DNA from: Tupaia tana
Lineage: Eukaryota; Chordata; Mammalia; Scandentia; Tupaiidae
DNA length: 64,000 nucleotides
Assembly: GCA_026018925.1 (NCBI GenBank)
Contig: JAKSZU010000002.1
Span: 87,696,475-87,760,474, forward strand
Direction: 5' to 3'
Each line of letters starts with the position of its first letter. Position 1 is the stretch's first letter. The translations under genes and the position numbers were made by a program. This document shows, in pieces, positions 36,373 through 48,500 of this stretch. The notes beneath the pieces are model-generated. The model did not search any database, was not told where the DNA came from, and worked only from the letters and a program-made list of their open reading frames with translations.

Positions 36373-37236
36373 TAATTACATAAAAGTAATAATAAACCAA
36401 TGAAGAATTCTTCAGCAGAGGTGTTACATGACTTAGAGTTTTTAAAAGGTGACTCTGACTGTTATATGGAAAAAGGATTTGACAGGAAGTATAGCAGATA
36501 ACTATAGAGGAAGAGGGAAGTACTTAGAGACATTGATAGCTCAAGAGAATCTGTGGTACAGATAGAAATGAAATAATTCAAGATGGATTTTAGCAGTAGA
36601 ACCAATGAACTTGCACGTTAATTGTATGAATGATTGAGGGAAAGGGAAAATTCAAAAATCACTCCAAGTTTACTAATATGATATCATGATCTACATTTTC
36701 TTTGCCAGACCCACCCTCAGTGAAACCAGTATCTACAAGTCTCTTTACCACGTATTTTACAAGATTCAGACTTAGTCAAAATTTTATTTAGTAGGCATCA
36801 AGCTAATGGCATCCATATGCCCCAAAGTTTGATGATCTCAAGCTATTTAAACTTCCCTTCATTTTCCCTTGAATCTTTATTTCTACTATGGAAATGTCAA
36901 TAAGGCAGAGTTTTAGTAATATAAAAGCTTTTTTACCCAGGATGTGTAGCCCATCAATTAAATTTAACTCATATTGAATAGAAGTATCCACTGCAGAGTG
37001 GTACACAGAGAAACCAAATTACTTATTTAAGCAAATCATTAAAGTGATATTTTAGAAATTTATTCTTTGCACATGTGTTTATTTCCACTCTAGAACAAAA
37101 ACGAATTTAGAAAACAAGACAGTTGGAAAGTAAAGAAAAATCATGATTTTATTCTTTTTTAAAAATGTTAGTGTCTTCTGTATTGCCAAGTAATTGCTTG
37201 ATTTATTGAAATATGAAAAATATTTTGTATAAAAAG

Positions 37237-37480
37237 GGATGCTTGGGACCAGCAGATGGCGTAATGATTATATCGCTGGACTACCATGTAGTCGACCATG
37301 GTTCAAGTATCGGACCCAGTAGCTTAAACTCATGCCAGGTGCATGTGCGTATGTGTCTAAAATACAAAGAGAAAGAGAAGGGATTGAGGTGTGGCAATCC
37401 CCTGTGGGGGGTGATTTTTCACTTTCTGTCTGTTTCTCCAGTGAGTACATGTATCCTACAGCAAAAATTTCTCTTTAAAA
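37237..37480 (+). mobile_element. tRNA-like SINE
   Basis: Head GGGACCAGCAGATGGCG, tail TATCCTACAGCAAAAATTTC. Followed by a G-run at about 37483-37494. Confidence 0.88.
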
Positions 37481-37574
37481 AGCGGGGGGGGGGGGAATTC
37501 TTTTAAGGTGCTTTTATTATAATCTTCTGGGCAAAAAAGAAGAAGTTTGGAATTGCTGAATGATTATTATTCAT

Positions 37575-37748
37575 CTAGACCAATGTTTCTCAAATGATAC
37601 ACAAATGATGAATCATTTGGGATCATGTTCAGGTAGACGCTAATTCAGTAACCTGAGTTGGAGCCTGAGAGTCTGTATTTTCACAAGAGCCCATGTAATT
37701 CCAATGCTGCTAGCACTTGGGCCACACTTGAGTAGCAACAAGTATTCT
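37575..37748. mobile_element. MER5-like hAT remnant
   Basis: CCAATGTTTCTCAAATGATA at one end and GGGCCACACTTGAGTAGCAA at the other, with CTAATTCAGTAACCTGAGTT between. Confidence 0.6.
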
Positions 37749-38197
37749 AATAATTTAATCTAAGTACTATAATTACACTATTATACATCATAATAGTGAA
37801 ATACAACTTCTAACTCTGATAAACTGGGAAGTAAACTAAATAAGATCCTCCTGCTGAGGAAACAAAGACAAGCATTTTATCTCTATTGTCGATGCTAATA
37901 TTAGAAGCCTTATATCAACCATACAGAGGCTCATTATTCTAAAAATCATTCTACCAATTACATAAAATGTGAAAATCTCTTTAACCCTCTTTCTCGACGT
38001 CCCCGTGTAGAATTTGCGGGAAGGCAAATGGCTGTGTTCACATAATGACCTTCCTTGGTTCCGAACCCTCTTTCCTCTTTATTTATGGTGCTTGTTGGCC
38101 TGTTGGTAGGAACCTAGAGTTCTTTTTTGTGTTTAATTTTTTTAGTGCAGCTTAAGATATGTATTTATATTTATATTCATATTTATTTTTATATTTA

Positions 38198-38275
38198 TTA
38201 GGTCATCCGAAAAGTCATGGTATATTTCTCTGTTTTTCTATGCAAAAATGTATCATGACTTTCCTGACAACCCAA
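38198..38275. mobile_element. Palindromic mariner-type MITE, copy 3
   Basis: 78 bp from TTAGGTCATCCG to GACAACCCAA. Left flank TA, right flank CA (one change). Reverse orientation of the centre relative to copy 2. Confidence 0.8.
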
Positions 38276-38711
38276 CATATACCCACAATTGGAAAAATAC
38301 ACATATGACCTAACATTTATCAGGCACCAAAGAATTTAAGTGGTTGGAAACTCAGACACAGTTAGCAATGTTGCAGTCAGGGAGGTTAGAAATTAGATAA
38401 GGCTTCAAAAAGACTAACAATAAATACTCCCTTCTCCTATAAAATGTGAGTAGTTAGGATAGAAGAGACAGAAGAGAAGTGAATACTTAATACTGGGACC
38501 TACAAAATCTCTAGAAAGTTTTGTTCCTTTCATTCAGCCTAGAGTGAAAGAACACAGAATATACTTTGTGACGTCCAGACAGAAGTGATAGTCACTAAAC
38601 CCTCTTCAGGATGTGCAAATGAAAAAGGCTTCTGTCTTCTTGAAGTTACCCAAGGTTCCTGTGAATCCGTAGATAAGGGGAAAAAAGGCAAGATGTCAGT
38701 GATACTTGATC

Positions 38712-39560
38712 TATCTATTGTATTATTTTATTTATTTTTTTTTATTTATATTAATCATCTTTACTGTGTACATGGTTTTTCCCAGCATGAATGTGGTGCA
38801 TATTAGTAAAGTCAAAGACAATACCATATACATTATCATTTCCCTGATCCCCTCCCTTAAACCCCCTATTAACCCACCTCCATCTGTACTGTCTCTACTA
38901 TCTACAGTTGTTGGCCTCCCTGCAAAATTTCAGTTTCTGCTCTAGAGTGCAGACATTTGGTGTCCATTAAGAGAGAAAATACAATGCCTGTCTTTCATAG
39001 CCTGGTTTACTTCACTTAGCATTAAATCTTCCATATTCATTCATCGTATATCAAATGTCAGAGTGTCATTGTTTTTATGGCTAAGAAATTGATAGTCAGA
39101 ATATATAGGGAACTCAAGCAGCTCTCCCACAAAAAATAATCAATACAATTAAAAGATGAGCACATGAGCTGAACAGACAATTCTCCCAAGGAAGACTTAC
39201 GAACAGCCAAGAAGCATATGAAAAAAATGCTCAATGTCCCATATAAGGGAATTGCAAATCAAAACTACAATGAGATACTACTCAACCCCCAATCAGAATG
39301 GCTAAGATTTAAAGAATAAAGCATGATAAATGCTAGCAAACCTGGGGTGAAAAGGAAACCCTCCTACTCTCTTAGTGGAAATGTAAATTAGTATAGCCAC
39401 TGTGGAGAACAATGCAGAGGTTCCTCAGAAACCTACAAGTAGAACTACCATATGACCCAGCAATTCCATTCTTAGGTATCTAATCCAGAGGATAAGAAAA
39501 CAGTCAGAAAAACACTCAGTAAAAAAAAAAACACTTGCACATCTATGTTTTTTGTATTCT
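38712..39560 (-). mobile_element. Twin-primed (internally inverted) L1 3' fragment
   Basis: 38712-39085 is L1 3' UTR on the minus strand, with a T-rich poly(A) complement at 38712-38745 and the rc of the TTTAATGCTAAG-type motif near 39025. 39090-39560 is the preceding ORF2 end in the opposite, plus orientation, including AACTACAATGAGATACTACT and TAGAACTACCATATGACCCA. This layout is what twin priming produces. Confidence 0.8.
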
Positions 39561-39854
39561 TAACTCAGACCGGTCTTAAGTAAGTAGTCATATATGTAGT
39601 CTGATACAATTAACAAGGAGAATTAAGTACTAATCACATGCAAACACTGTCATATTTAAGTTGGTTAAATCCCAAGTAATTCTAATCACAATGAGATCGT
39701 ATTCTGTTATGTGGTGCTTCTATTTGAAGTCAATTCATCCTGGTAGGACCTTTGGGATAGAGTTTTTTTCAAGATTATCTATCCCTGAATATATTTAGTT
39801 TCCACTTAGTGAAGTACTTAACTAGGAAAAAATGGTTATAAAATTGTGTAAACT

Positions 39855-40075
39855 AGGGGCAGAAAGCATAGTGGTTAAGGTGCTGGATCCTACATGGCCG
39901 ACCACACAGAGTTTCAGACCTGGCAGCCTGACAAACACATGGTGTGCATGTGTGCCCAAAATTCCAAGAGGAAAGTGAAGGGGAGGGCATTGTGACACGG
40001 TCATCCACCCTGTGGGATGATTTCTCACTTTTCATCTCTCTGGCTAATACATGCACAATATTGAAAAGAAAAATT
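39855..40075 (+). mobile_element. tRNA-like SINE, moderately diverged
   Basis: Head GGGGCAGAAAGCATAGTGG, body ATTCCAAGAGGAAAGTG, tail TGCACAATATTGAAAAG. Confidence 0.78.
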
Positions 40076-40249
40076 ATGAACTAAATTAGCTTCTTCCATT
40101 GTTTGTGTAGGCCAGGTAATTATCTTCTCTGCCTTGTGTTATGCAAGTGTTTAGGTATTTTCAAGATTTTTGAGGAAATTTATACTGTATTCACAACTAG
40201 GTTTAAGTGTGTAGTGATCTCATCTAAGCTATAAGAAGTTGAATCTCAA

Positions 40250-40514
40250 TTTTTTTTTTTTTTTGAGAGGGTTTTTGCTATAGGGTAAGTGCGCTTGCCA
40301 GACAGACAGAGACAGACAGAGAAACAGAAAGCGAGAAATCACCCCCAGGGGGGATGGCCACGCCACAATCCCTTCTCCTCCATTCTCCTCTCGGGATCTT
40401 GAGCACGCACGCATATGTGCCCGGCGTGAGTTTTAAGCCACCGGGTCAGGGTGCAAACCGTGGTTGGCTACATGGGAGTCCAGCGACATAGCCATTACGC
40501 TAACTGCTGGTCCC
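40250..40514 (-). mobile_element. tRNA-like SINE, young copy with target duplication
   Basis: AATCTCAA occurs at about 40241 and 40516. The body is close to the family consensus, with CCACGCCACAATCCC and GTAACTGC-type head sequence. Confidence 0.9.
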
Positions 40515-40788
40515 TAATCTCAAATTTTTGAAACACACCTGATATCTAAGTCATCTGTCTCTTAAGCAATATTAACTACCCATAGGCTCCTGTTAAAAAT
40601 ATTTAAACCAGTAACCAGAGACCAAACAACTACCAATTTCCAATAACTGCAATTTCACAGAGACCATTTAATACACAATTTTTTTCTACTTCTGCCACCA
40701 AATATCACTAGGTGGTTGCTTGTATCCCATTGATCACTTCCATTACCCCCACATACTCCTGTGTTTTGTTTTGTTTTGTTTTACCAAG

Positions 40789-41156
40789 TGTCTTAGTTCA
40801 TTTTTCTGCTGCTATGACAAAATATCGTAGATGGGTGTTTTATAAGGAATGGAGATTAATCTGGTCCATGGTTCTGGAGTCTGAGAAGTCCAATATCATG
40901 GCACCAGCATCTGGTAAGGATTCTTTATATCATGCAGAAGGTAGAAGTGAACATGCGAGAGAGAGGGCAGGAGCAAGAGAACACACGTGAAAGAGCACTC
41001 ATGTTTATGGCGATGTCACTCCTTCAATAACTAACTCACTCATTTTACAATGACATTGATTATGAGAGGTTCTACCTCCTACTATCATCACAGTAGCAAT
41101 TAAATTTCAATGTAAGTTTTGGAGGGGACATTCAAACCATGATGTTTTGCTTCTAG
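40789..41156 (-). repeat. MaLR LTR, left copy
   Basis: Starts TGTCTTAGTTCATTTTTCTG and ends ACATTCAAACCATGATG. Contains the GGTTCTGGAGTCTGAGAAGT and ATGGCACCAGCATCTGG motifs typical of the reverse strand of these LTRs. Confidence 0.8.
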
Positions 41157-41207
41157 ACTCCCAAAACTCATGTCTTTCTCACATACAAAATACATTTTTT
41201 CATCTGC

Positions 41208-41712
41208 TATAATTTTAATGTGTCCCCCCAAAAGTTCATGTGTTGGAAACATAATCCCTAATCCAATGATATTAAGAAGTGGATCTAGGTGAGCCCTTTA
41301 AGAACTGATTATGTCATGTGGGCTCTAGCTTCACAAATGGATTATTTAAGATTATCTGTTTCTGAGCATACTTAGCTTCTATTCAATGAGGTGCTTACCT
41401 AGCAAAAACTGGGTTATCACAGGAATGAGTTAGTTCTCACTGGAGTGAATTAGTTATTGAAGGAATAAGTTTTTGCAAGAGTGGTTCATTATAAAAATAA
41501 GCTTGGCTTACTCTTGTATCCTCTTTTGGATGTGCTCACTTGTTCTTCCACCTTTCCAACATGGAATGATTCAGCATGAAAGACCTCATCAAATGCTGGC
41601 ACATCAGCCTTGGATATTCCAGCCTCCAGAACCATGAGCTACATAAACTATTCTTCATAAATTATTCAAACTATGGCATTCTGTTACAGCAATAGAAAAT
41701 GGACTAAGACAC
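41208..41712 (+). repeat. MST-like MaLR solo LTR inserted into another MaLR
   Basis: Plus-strand LTR from GCTATAATTTTAATGTGTCC to GAAAATGGACTAAGACA, with GAATGAGTTAGTTCTCAC and CCAGCCTCCAGAACCATGAG. It splits the minus-strand MaLR internal region. Confidence 0.8.
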
Positions 41713-41811
41713 AGTTCCAACATTTCTAAAACTCTTAACTCATTCCAGCATCAATGCAATAGTCCAGTCTCATATGAATAAGACATGGACGAGACTTAAA
41801 ACATAATTTTG

Positions 41812-42035
41812 GGCCCGTTCCATAGTGCAGTGATAATGTGTTATCCAAGAGAGGCTGGGTCCCACAATGCTATATCAAATTTTCAGGCATGTATGCAAGT
41901 GCCCAAGATCCAAGAGCTGGAGGACTAGAGGAAGAGGATCCCAGTGTGACCATATCCCATGGCATGTGCCTATCTCTCTCTCTTTCACTCTCACATGGAT
42001 ACACACATGATCTATCATAATTAAAATTTTTAAAT
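41812..42035 (+). mobile_element. Possible tRNA-like SINE, heavily diverged
   Basis: The head CCCGTTCCATAGTGCAGTG is barely recognisable, but AAGTGCCCAAGATCCAAGAG, the CT-rich run and a trailing A-rich tail fit the family. It lies inside the MaLR element. Confidence 0.55.
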
Positions 42036-42131
42036 GAAATTAAAAAACATGATTCATTCTGATGCAAATGCCCTCCAGTTGTGAGCCTGTGAAATCAAAA
42101 TAAGTTACCTACTTTCAAAATTTAACAGTAG

Positions 42132-42370
42132 TGGGCCAGCTGGTGGCATGGTGGTTAAGCAGGTGGATCCCACATGGCTGACAGTGTGGTTTGAGTCCCA
42201 GACCCAGTGATTTGAAAAACATGCTAGTTGTGTGTGTGCATGTCCCAAATCCTGAGAGAATAGAGAAGAGATGGTAGTGTGGGCAGCCCATGGTGGTGGA
42301 GGGGGAGTTATTTCTTGCTTTTTCTGTTTCTCTCTCTCTGGCTAGTACATGTGCATTATAGCATACTAAA
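42132..42370 (+). mobile_element. tRNA-like SINE inside MaLR internal region
   Basis: Head GGGCCAGCTGGTGGCATGG, tail GTGCATTATAGCATAC. Immediately followed by (TA)n and (CA)n. Confidence 0.85.
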
Positions 42371-42371
<1 letters not shown>

Positions 42372-42425
<54 letters not shown>

Positions 42426-42450
42426 TATATATACACACACACACACAACA
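42372..42450 (+). repeat. (TA)n and (CA)n microsatellite
   Basis: (TA)n at about 42378-42416, then CACACA and a second short TATATA/CACA block; follows a SINE tail. Confidence 0.95.
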
Positions 42451-43552
42451 ACGGGACACAGATGACATTCAAAAGTGGAAAAATAGGTCAGAAAAGTGGG
42501 AAAAATTGTTCCAAAACTTAACATGGGAAAAAAATTAAATCTTAAAGCTGGAGAATGATTTCTTTTGACTCCATTTCCTGCATACTGAAGAAATTGGGCC
42601 ACCAAAGCCTTACATAGCACTGCGCCTGTGGCTTTGCTGGGCACAGGTCATGGTGAAGCTTTCCCAGACTACAGCTGCAGGCTGGTAGCTCTATGGTTCT
42701 GAGGTCTCAGTAGTGACCCCACTCAAACAGCACCATAGGCATTGCCTTAGTAGGGATTCCGTGGTAGCTCCAACCTCACATTACTGGTTTGTATTGCCTT
42801 GGTAGAGGTTCTCTGTAGTAACTCTGTCCTTGAAGTTTTCTACCTAGTCCCAGGCTATCTGCAACATCCTTTAAAATCTAGGTAAATGAAGCCATGCCCC
42901 CACAGCTTTTGTATTCTACACACCCATAGAATTAGCACCATATAGATTCTGCCAAAGCTTACTGCTTATAACTTCTAGTGCAATGGGTTGAGTTGAATCA
43001 GGTCCTGCTTAATCCATAGCTGCAGCAGATAAGGGGTGCTGGACTGCAGGGAGCAGAGACTCAGGGGAACTCTGGGCAGTAAGTCCATGGAGGCCACCCC
43101 AGACCATTCCCCAAAGCCATTCTAATCTCCCAGACCTCTGGACCTGTAATCAGAGGGGCAGCCTTAAAAATCTCTGACATGCCTTTGGGCTTTTCACCCA
43201 CTGTCTTGATGAATAGCACCTGGCTCCTTTATATCAACTCCAATCTCTTTAGCAAATGCCTTACTCTAGTTGCTCTGGTTCCTCTTTTCCATCTGAGACC
43301 TCATTAGAATGACCTTTACTGTCCATACTTCTACCAGCATTCTGGTAATGACCACTTAGGTAATCTCTGAAAGGTTTCAGACTTTTACTACAACTTTCCT
43401 CTTCTTAGCTCTCACCAGAATTCCCCTAATGCTCCATTTACAGCATGTTCCTCCAAATTCTCTCATCCTGTATAGTTATTCAGCTGCAAAGCCACTTCCA
43501 CATTTCCTGGTACTTGCTACAACAACAATCCCACTTCTTAGTGTCAATTTCC

Positions 43553-44130
43553 TATCTCAGTCCATTTTCTGCTGCTATACCTGCATACCATAGCCTGGGT
43601 AAAGTTTATCCATCTCAGGGGTCTGGAGACTGAGATGACTCAGAGAATGGCACCAGCAGGTGGTGAACTCCCACAGTGAGCTCCAAAGGCAGAAATGAAC
43701 ACCCAAGACAGAGGGCTGCTTTTAAAGCCACCGTTGTGATAACTGAGCCACTCCCATGATAACAGCATTAATCTATTCTTGAGGGCAGAGCCCTCATGAC
43801 CTAAGGGTCCCAACTGCTACAATAGCGAGCCAGCAGATGGCGAACCAGGTACGTTGCTGAAGTCACACACGGCTGACCACAGTTCAAGTCCTGGACCTGG
43901 TCCCACTGGACCCCTGTGCATGTGCAATCAAGATTCCAGGAGAAGAATAGAGGAGAAGGAATCTTGGCATGGCCATCCCTCCTAAGGGGTGATTTTTCAC
44001 TTTCCCTCTCACTTTCTCCCCAGTGAGTACATGTGTCCTAAGGCAAAAACCTCTAAACATACAACTAATAACAATAACAAAAACTGTTACAATAGCAATT
44101 AAGTTTCAACATGAGTTTGAATGGGTACAT
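43553..44130 (-). repeat. MaLR LTR, right copy, split by a SINE
   Basis: TCAGTCCATTTTCTGCTGCT opens it; GCAATTAAGTTTCAACATGA after the SINE matches the equivalent part of the left LTR (CAATTAAATTTCAATGTAAG). Confidence 0.8.
43826..44090 (+). mobile_element. tRNA-like SINE inside MaLR LTR
   Basis: CTACAATAGC before the head and GTTACAATAGC after the tail form a target duplication. The LTR sequence resumes directly after it. Confidence 0.88.
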
Positions 44131-44189
44131 TCAAGCAACAATACTACTTTTCTGCTTCCCTACTAAATTCTGGGTCCATTATACCCCTT

Positions 44190-44440
44190 ATTGGTTTTGG
44201 TTTTGGTTTTTTGTTTATTTGTTTTTTGTTTGTTTTTTTGAGAGAGATTTTTGCTATGAGGCACATGCACTCTCCAGAGAGACAGAAAAGAAGAAAATCC
44301 CCCTCAGGGGAGATAGCCATACTGCAAGACCCTCTCCACCACTCTTCTCTCGGGATTTTGGGCACGTACACAGAAGTACCCAGTGTGACTTTCAAGCCAC
44401 CAGGTCCAGAACTCAAACCATTATGCCATCTGGTGGTCCT
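44190..44440 (-). mobile_element. tRNA-like SINE
   Basis: The tail is (GGTTTT)n and (TTTG)n on the plus strand at 44197-44240. Head rc TTATGCCATCTGGTGGTCC. Confidence 0.87.
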
Positions 44441-44559
44441 CCCACTACGTGACTTTTAAATATGCTTCTCAGAGTTTCAAACTCTAATCTCTCTTCCGTT
44501 TATACACTCTTAGATATCTTGACATGTATTGCTTTAATTGCAAATATAGATACATAGTG

Positions 44560-45480
44560 GTGAATTCTAACTCTATTGCCTCCAGCTTAGATTTCAAGTC
44601 TCTATTGGAATTCTCCACCAAATGATCCATAAGACTCAACTGAAATACCATCTTCTAACTGTTACTCCTTATACACAGATCTGATTCTCAATTGCGCTTC
44701 AAGCCACCCAGTCACTTACGTCAGGAAATTTTACTTGACTCCTCTCTTTCCCTTTTTCTGAGTCATTAATCCAGCCATACAAATTGATATCCTAAATAAT
44801 TATAGACTCTGTCCCCTGACTTCCATTATCATTGTTTTCCTCAGATCCTCAACACTTAAGAAGAGAATTATACCAGTAGCCTCCTAAGTGACCTCCCAGT
44901 CTGCCTCTTCCACAGAGTCACCAGAGAGATCTTTCTAGAACATAAATCTGATCATGTGATCCTTGTCTAAAATACTGAAGTGACTACCCATAACTTTCAT
45001 GAGCAGTCTCAGTTCTTTGGCCTGAAGCCTGGCCCCTATGCGTATCTTTCATTTCATATCCCGTATGAACCCTACCCTCCAATTTAGGGGATATAGCTGT
45101 AATTTTCCCAAAGTGTCATACACTTACCTTTCCCTGCTTCTTCTCTTGCTGTTTTTCCTCTTGGAAGACAACTTCATTGCTTTCCTTTGCTCATTTATCT
45201 GATTGAGTGGACTCAATTTCCCCTGATCTCCCACAGGTTCATTTGAGTCCTTTCTGTTCCCAAGACATCATATGCATACCTTTGTTAAAGGAATGAATAA
45301 TCACGTTTTGGCTCTGGTATTTATCCCTCTGAATTGTTGGTATTCCTGAGCATTTTCTCCTCTGTACTGTGAGATCCTTGAGAACAAGAATTATATCTTG
45401 TTCATCACTATATCCCCAGAACTTAACATCATATCTAACATACAGTTAAAAGCAAATAGGTGATTAAAGGAATAAATGAA
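44560..45480 (+). repeat. L2 3' end
   Basis: CATAAATCTGATCATGTGAT, AGCAGTCTCAGTTCTTTGGC, GAGATCCTTGAGAACAAGAA and ACTATATCCCCAGAACTTAA appear in L2 order. Confidence 0.75.
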
Positions 45481-46239
45481 GGAATGCAGAAATAGCTTTA
45501 CTAACTCAAAATATTTTAGATACTTCATTCGACAGTATTTCTATGACTTTTAACAAAACTGTGGTGGAGATGTTTTCAACTGTTATCCCAAGGGTATATA
45601 TGGCAAACTATTGATGGAATAAAATAGCAATTTTCTGGGAAGACAAATATGAAAGCTCTTTTTAGCTAAAAATGAAACTATGTCATTCAAGATATTTCCT
45701 TTTTTATTCAATAGTAGTAATTAGACCATCTCAAGACCATGGTCATTTCTATGGAAGTCTCTATAGTCTATGTCTACCCTAAATTCTTTTACTATACATC
45801 ATTTCATTTCTTCTATTATAAATGATTACATATTTGTAAGTAGATGGCGAATAGTGGGAAAACCTAATCCTCCAAAATTCTTGGGTTTTCCACTTCCATC
45901 CCTCGTATTAATATAGCCCCAGAAAAGCTAAACGCCTGCCTTTCTTTGAGCCATACAGATTTGTAGCAACCTCTCAGAATCCTTGAATCTTTTGGTCAGT
46001 CTAGCTCAGCAGTTATGTATGTCAATCCAAAGATCTCACTCACGTAAAACTGATTGATTCTGATAGCCACCAGCACAATTCATCTGGAAAAATAAGTTTC
46101 CATTCATGCCTGGAATGTAGTTGCATTTTTATAATTACAACCCATGGACCATAAGTTTCATTTCATGCCATGTAGTATTTTAAATGTTAGCTATTAATGT
46201 AGGTGGACAAGTTTAGCAGGCAATAATAAATCGGATTCT
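45481..46239. other. AT-rich intronic stretch
   Basis: Nothing recognised. Confidence 0.5.
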
Positions 46240-46430
46240 AGAGCAGTGGTTCACAGTCCTGGCTACATACTAGAAACTCTGAGGTCTCTTTTGAAATATT
46301 TCCTCCAGACCCTTAGCTAAATCAGAATCTCTGAGGTCAGGGTGGCACTCAGCATTATTGTCTCTAAGTGCCCCCGTGTGATTCTAACATACACTGAGGT
46401 TTACGAATCACTGATTCAGAGCCTGGGAAA
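46240..46430. mobile_element. MER20/MER5-like hAT remnant
   Basis: AGAGCAGTGGTTCACAGTCC start, TCAGAATCTCTGAGGTCAGG core and TTTACGAATCACTGATTCAG end. Confidence 0.65.
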
Positions 46431-46844
46431 GAGGTCAGAATTGGAGATAAAGATTTCTCATCTTCCCCTAATAGAGGCTTGGCTATCAGAACTTTAAAAG
46501 CAATGTTTAATTTTAAAATATCATACTATGTATTATTCCAACTGAAATGAAACTGATTATAAAAATCTGAATTAAAAAGATAAAATTCGAAATGATTACC
46601 CATTTTTGAAAGGATTTTTTTGTGCAAAGAATTAATTCAAGCATTTCTTCAAGTACTAGATAGTGATTTAATTGATTTGTAGACTTATCTCAGTTATTAA
46701 TTATAGTTGTGTCCTTTGCAAAGTCACTTGTATCTTTCTAGGCCTCACTTCCTAGTGTATAACTGAGAGAACTGTATTCAGTAAGCACTTTCCCAGGTCT
46801 GGCCATAGTTCACACAAGTGCCAAGATGTTCACAGAGGGAGAGT

Positions 46845-47056
46845 AGCTTAGAAGACAGACTTAGAGCCAGAGTGCTGAAATGTGAATCCCGGCTTCACTA
46901 ATGATATCACCTTGGGCAGGTTAACCTCTCAGTGCCGCAGTTTCATCAACTATGTAAGGGGATTGATGGTTCTCCACATCTCACAGCATTGTGAGAATAA
47001 ATGAAATAAAATATGGAAAAGCATTTGGGTGAGTTCTGAGCACATAGCAAGCACTA
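46845..47056 (+). repeat. MIR
   Basis: TGAATCCCGGCTTCACTAAT, CCTTGGGCAGGTTAACCTCT and GAGCACATAGCAAGCACTA span most of the unit. Confidence 0.8.
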
Positions 47057-47292
47057 ATTTATTTTTTATTTTCCAGAGGGCACATGCACTAGCCAGAGAG
47101 AGGCAGACAGAGGAGAAAGCATCCCACAACGGGAAGTGGTCAGGCCACATGCCCTCCTCCATTGCTCCATCTTGTAAGAACTTGAGGTACGTACATATAT
47201 CTACCCAGTGTGTTTATCAAGCCACCAAGGCCAGGGTTTGAGCCATTGTCTGCTATATAGGGTACAGCTTTCTTAACTACTGGGCTACAGAA
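47057..47292 (-). mobile_element. tRNA-like SINE, diverged, at the end of a MIR
   Basis: Tail TTTATTTTTTATTTTCCAG, body GCCAGAGAGAGGCAGACAG, head side CTTAACTACTGGGCTACAG. Joined to the 3' end of a MIR. Confidence 0.7.
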
Positions 47293-47552
47293 AAGACCTC
47301 ATAGGAAGCAATCTTAAAGCATTAGCTATTATCCTTTCATGGATATTATACCCCCAAAAAAATCAGGGATTTTAGTATGCTAATGTGTAGGTGACAAACA
47401 CAAGAAGGAGATAAATTACTCAGCATTTCTAAAGTATATTTGACCAGTTAGTTTTGGGTTGCAGAGGACATCTCCTTATGGAACATATTGGGGAAGATGA
47501 TCTACATAACTACTATGACCCTCTTAAACTCTTCTATGATTTAGAGAGACCA

Positions 47553-47962
47553 GAAAACTATGACCCATGGCTAAATTCAGCCCACCACCTGTTTTTGTGA
47601 AGTTTTATTGGCATGGGACTGGCAGGAGGCATGGTGGTTAAAGTGCTAGACTCCCACATGGCCAACTGAGGTTCCAGTCCCAGACCTGGTGGCTTGCTTT
47701 CTTACTTTCCCTTTTTCTCTCTCTCTCTGATAACATTTAAAAATAAAATATAATAAAATATAAATTAAATAAATATAAATCCTTTTTAAAAATGTTTTAT
47801 TGGCACACACTACATTTGTTTGTTTACATATTGTCTATATCTACTTTCCACTACAGCAGTAGAATTGAATGGTTGAGATGGGATGCAAATGGCCTACAAA
47901 AACCAAAAGACATCCTGTCCAACCTGTTATGAGAAAGAACTTTTCTGACCCCTGCCTTATGA
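47553..47962 (+). mobile_element. Ancient hAT-like nonautonomous DNA transposon, split by a short SINE
   Basis: TATGACCCATGGCTAAATTC, CACCTGTTTTTGTGAAGTTT and CTTTTCTGACCCCTGCC match the well-known mammalian element with a TGGCCCG...GACCCCTG layout. The SINE and its target duplication interrupt the GTTTTATTGGCA part. Confidence 0.7.
47614..47793 (+). mobile_element. Short tRNA-like SINE with internal deletion
   Basis: Same deletion type as the copy at 21649: GGTGGCTTGCTTTCTTACTT joins head to CT-rich 3' part. GTTTTATTGGCA is duplicated at 47602-47613 and 47794-47805. Inserted into an old hAT-like element. Confidence 0.9.
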
Positions 47963-48329
47963 TGTATTGGGAAGCTCTACCCCATGGCAACTTAATCATC
48001 AAGGAAACCTTTATAATATGGATGAGCATTTCTATTCCATCCACCTAGTTAACTACAGGGAGAAAGGAAATAGTCATGCACCATAGGGCAAAGAGCAAGG
48101 AGTTGTGAGGATGGAAGATACTTGAGGAGATGGGCTAGAAAGGATCAACAATGAGGCTCACAGAAGTGCTGCTGTTGGGGAAGAAACAGAAAACAATTAG
48201 GGAAATGAGATGACTTGGAGGCCTTGATCCTGGTCAAAAAGCTTTTTATGACAGGTTATTTTCTCCCATCACCTCCCCATAATTTATATGCCCTCTCGGA
48301 AATATCAGATTTCCTTTATAACTACTGCT

Positions 48330-48500
48330 ATAACTCAGTTCGATCCTAGAAAAATTATCTTTTGTTATGCCATTTGATTCTTATAGGACAACTGTTTCTA
48401 CCCTAATTCTATAGATAAGTAAACTAAGGCATATAAAGTTTATGCAACTTCTCCATATCTAATCAATGCTTGAGCTCGTAATCCAACCCAGTCTCATCAA
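48330..48500 (-). repeat. MIR, minus strand
   Basis: TCTATAGATAAGTAAACTAA and AATGCTTGAGCTCGTAATCC. Diverged. Confidence 0.6.

Larger units (their letters stand above)
35430..36690 (+). repeat. Ancient interspersed repeat, unnamed, copy 3, split by SINEs
   Basis: 35430-35640 (GAGACCTGAAATGGAAAATG) and 36375-36690 (AAAGGTGACTCTGACTGTTA, AAATCACTCCAAG) are two halves; three SINE pieces lie between them. Confidence 0.5.
40789..44130 (-). mobile_element. MaLR (MST/MLT1-like) provirus-like element, nested insertions
   Basis: On the minus strand the order is LTR (43553-44130), internal region (about 41157-43552) and LTR (40789-41156). Both LTRs read on the plus strand as TTAGTTCATTTTTCTGCTGC-type 3' ends. 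The junction CTTCTTAGTGTCAATTTCCT beside the right LTR and GAGCCTGTGAAATCAAAATA at 42079 match what I recall of THE1/MST internal sequence. The internal region has no open frame. It has been invaded by a plus-strand LTR (41208-41712) and three SINEs. Confidence 0.8.
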
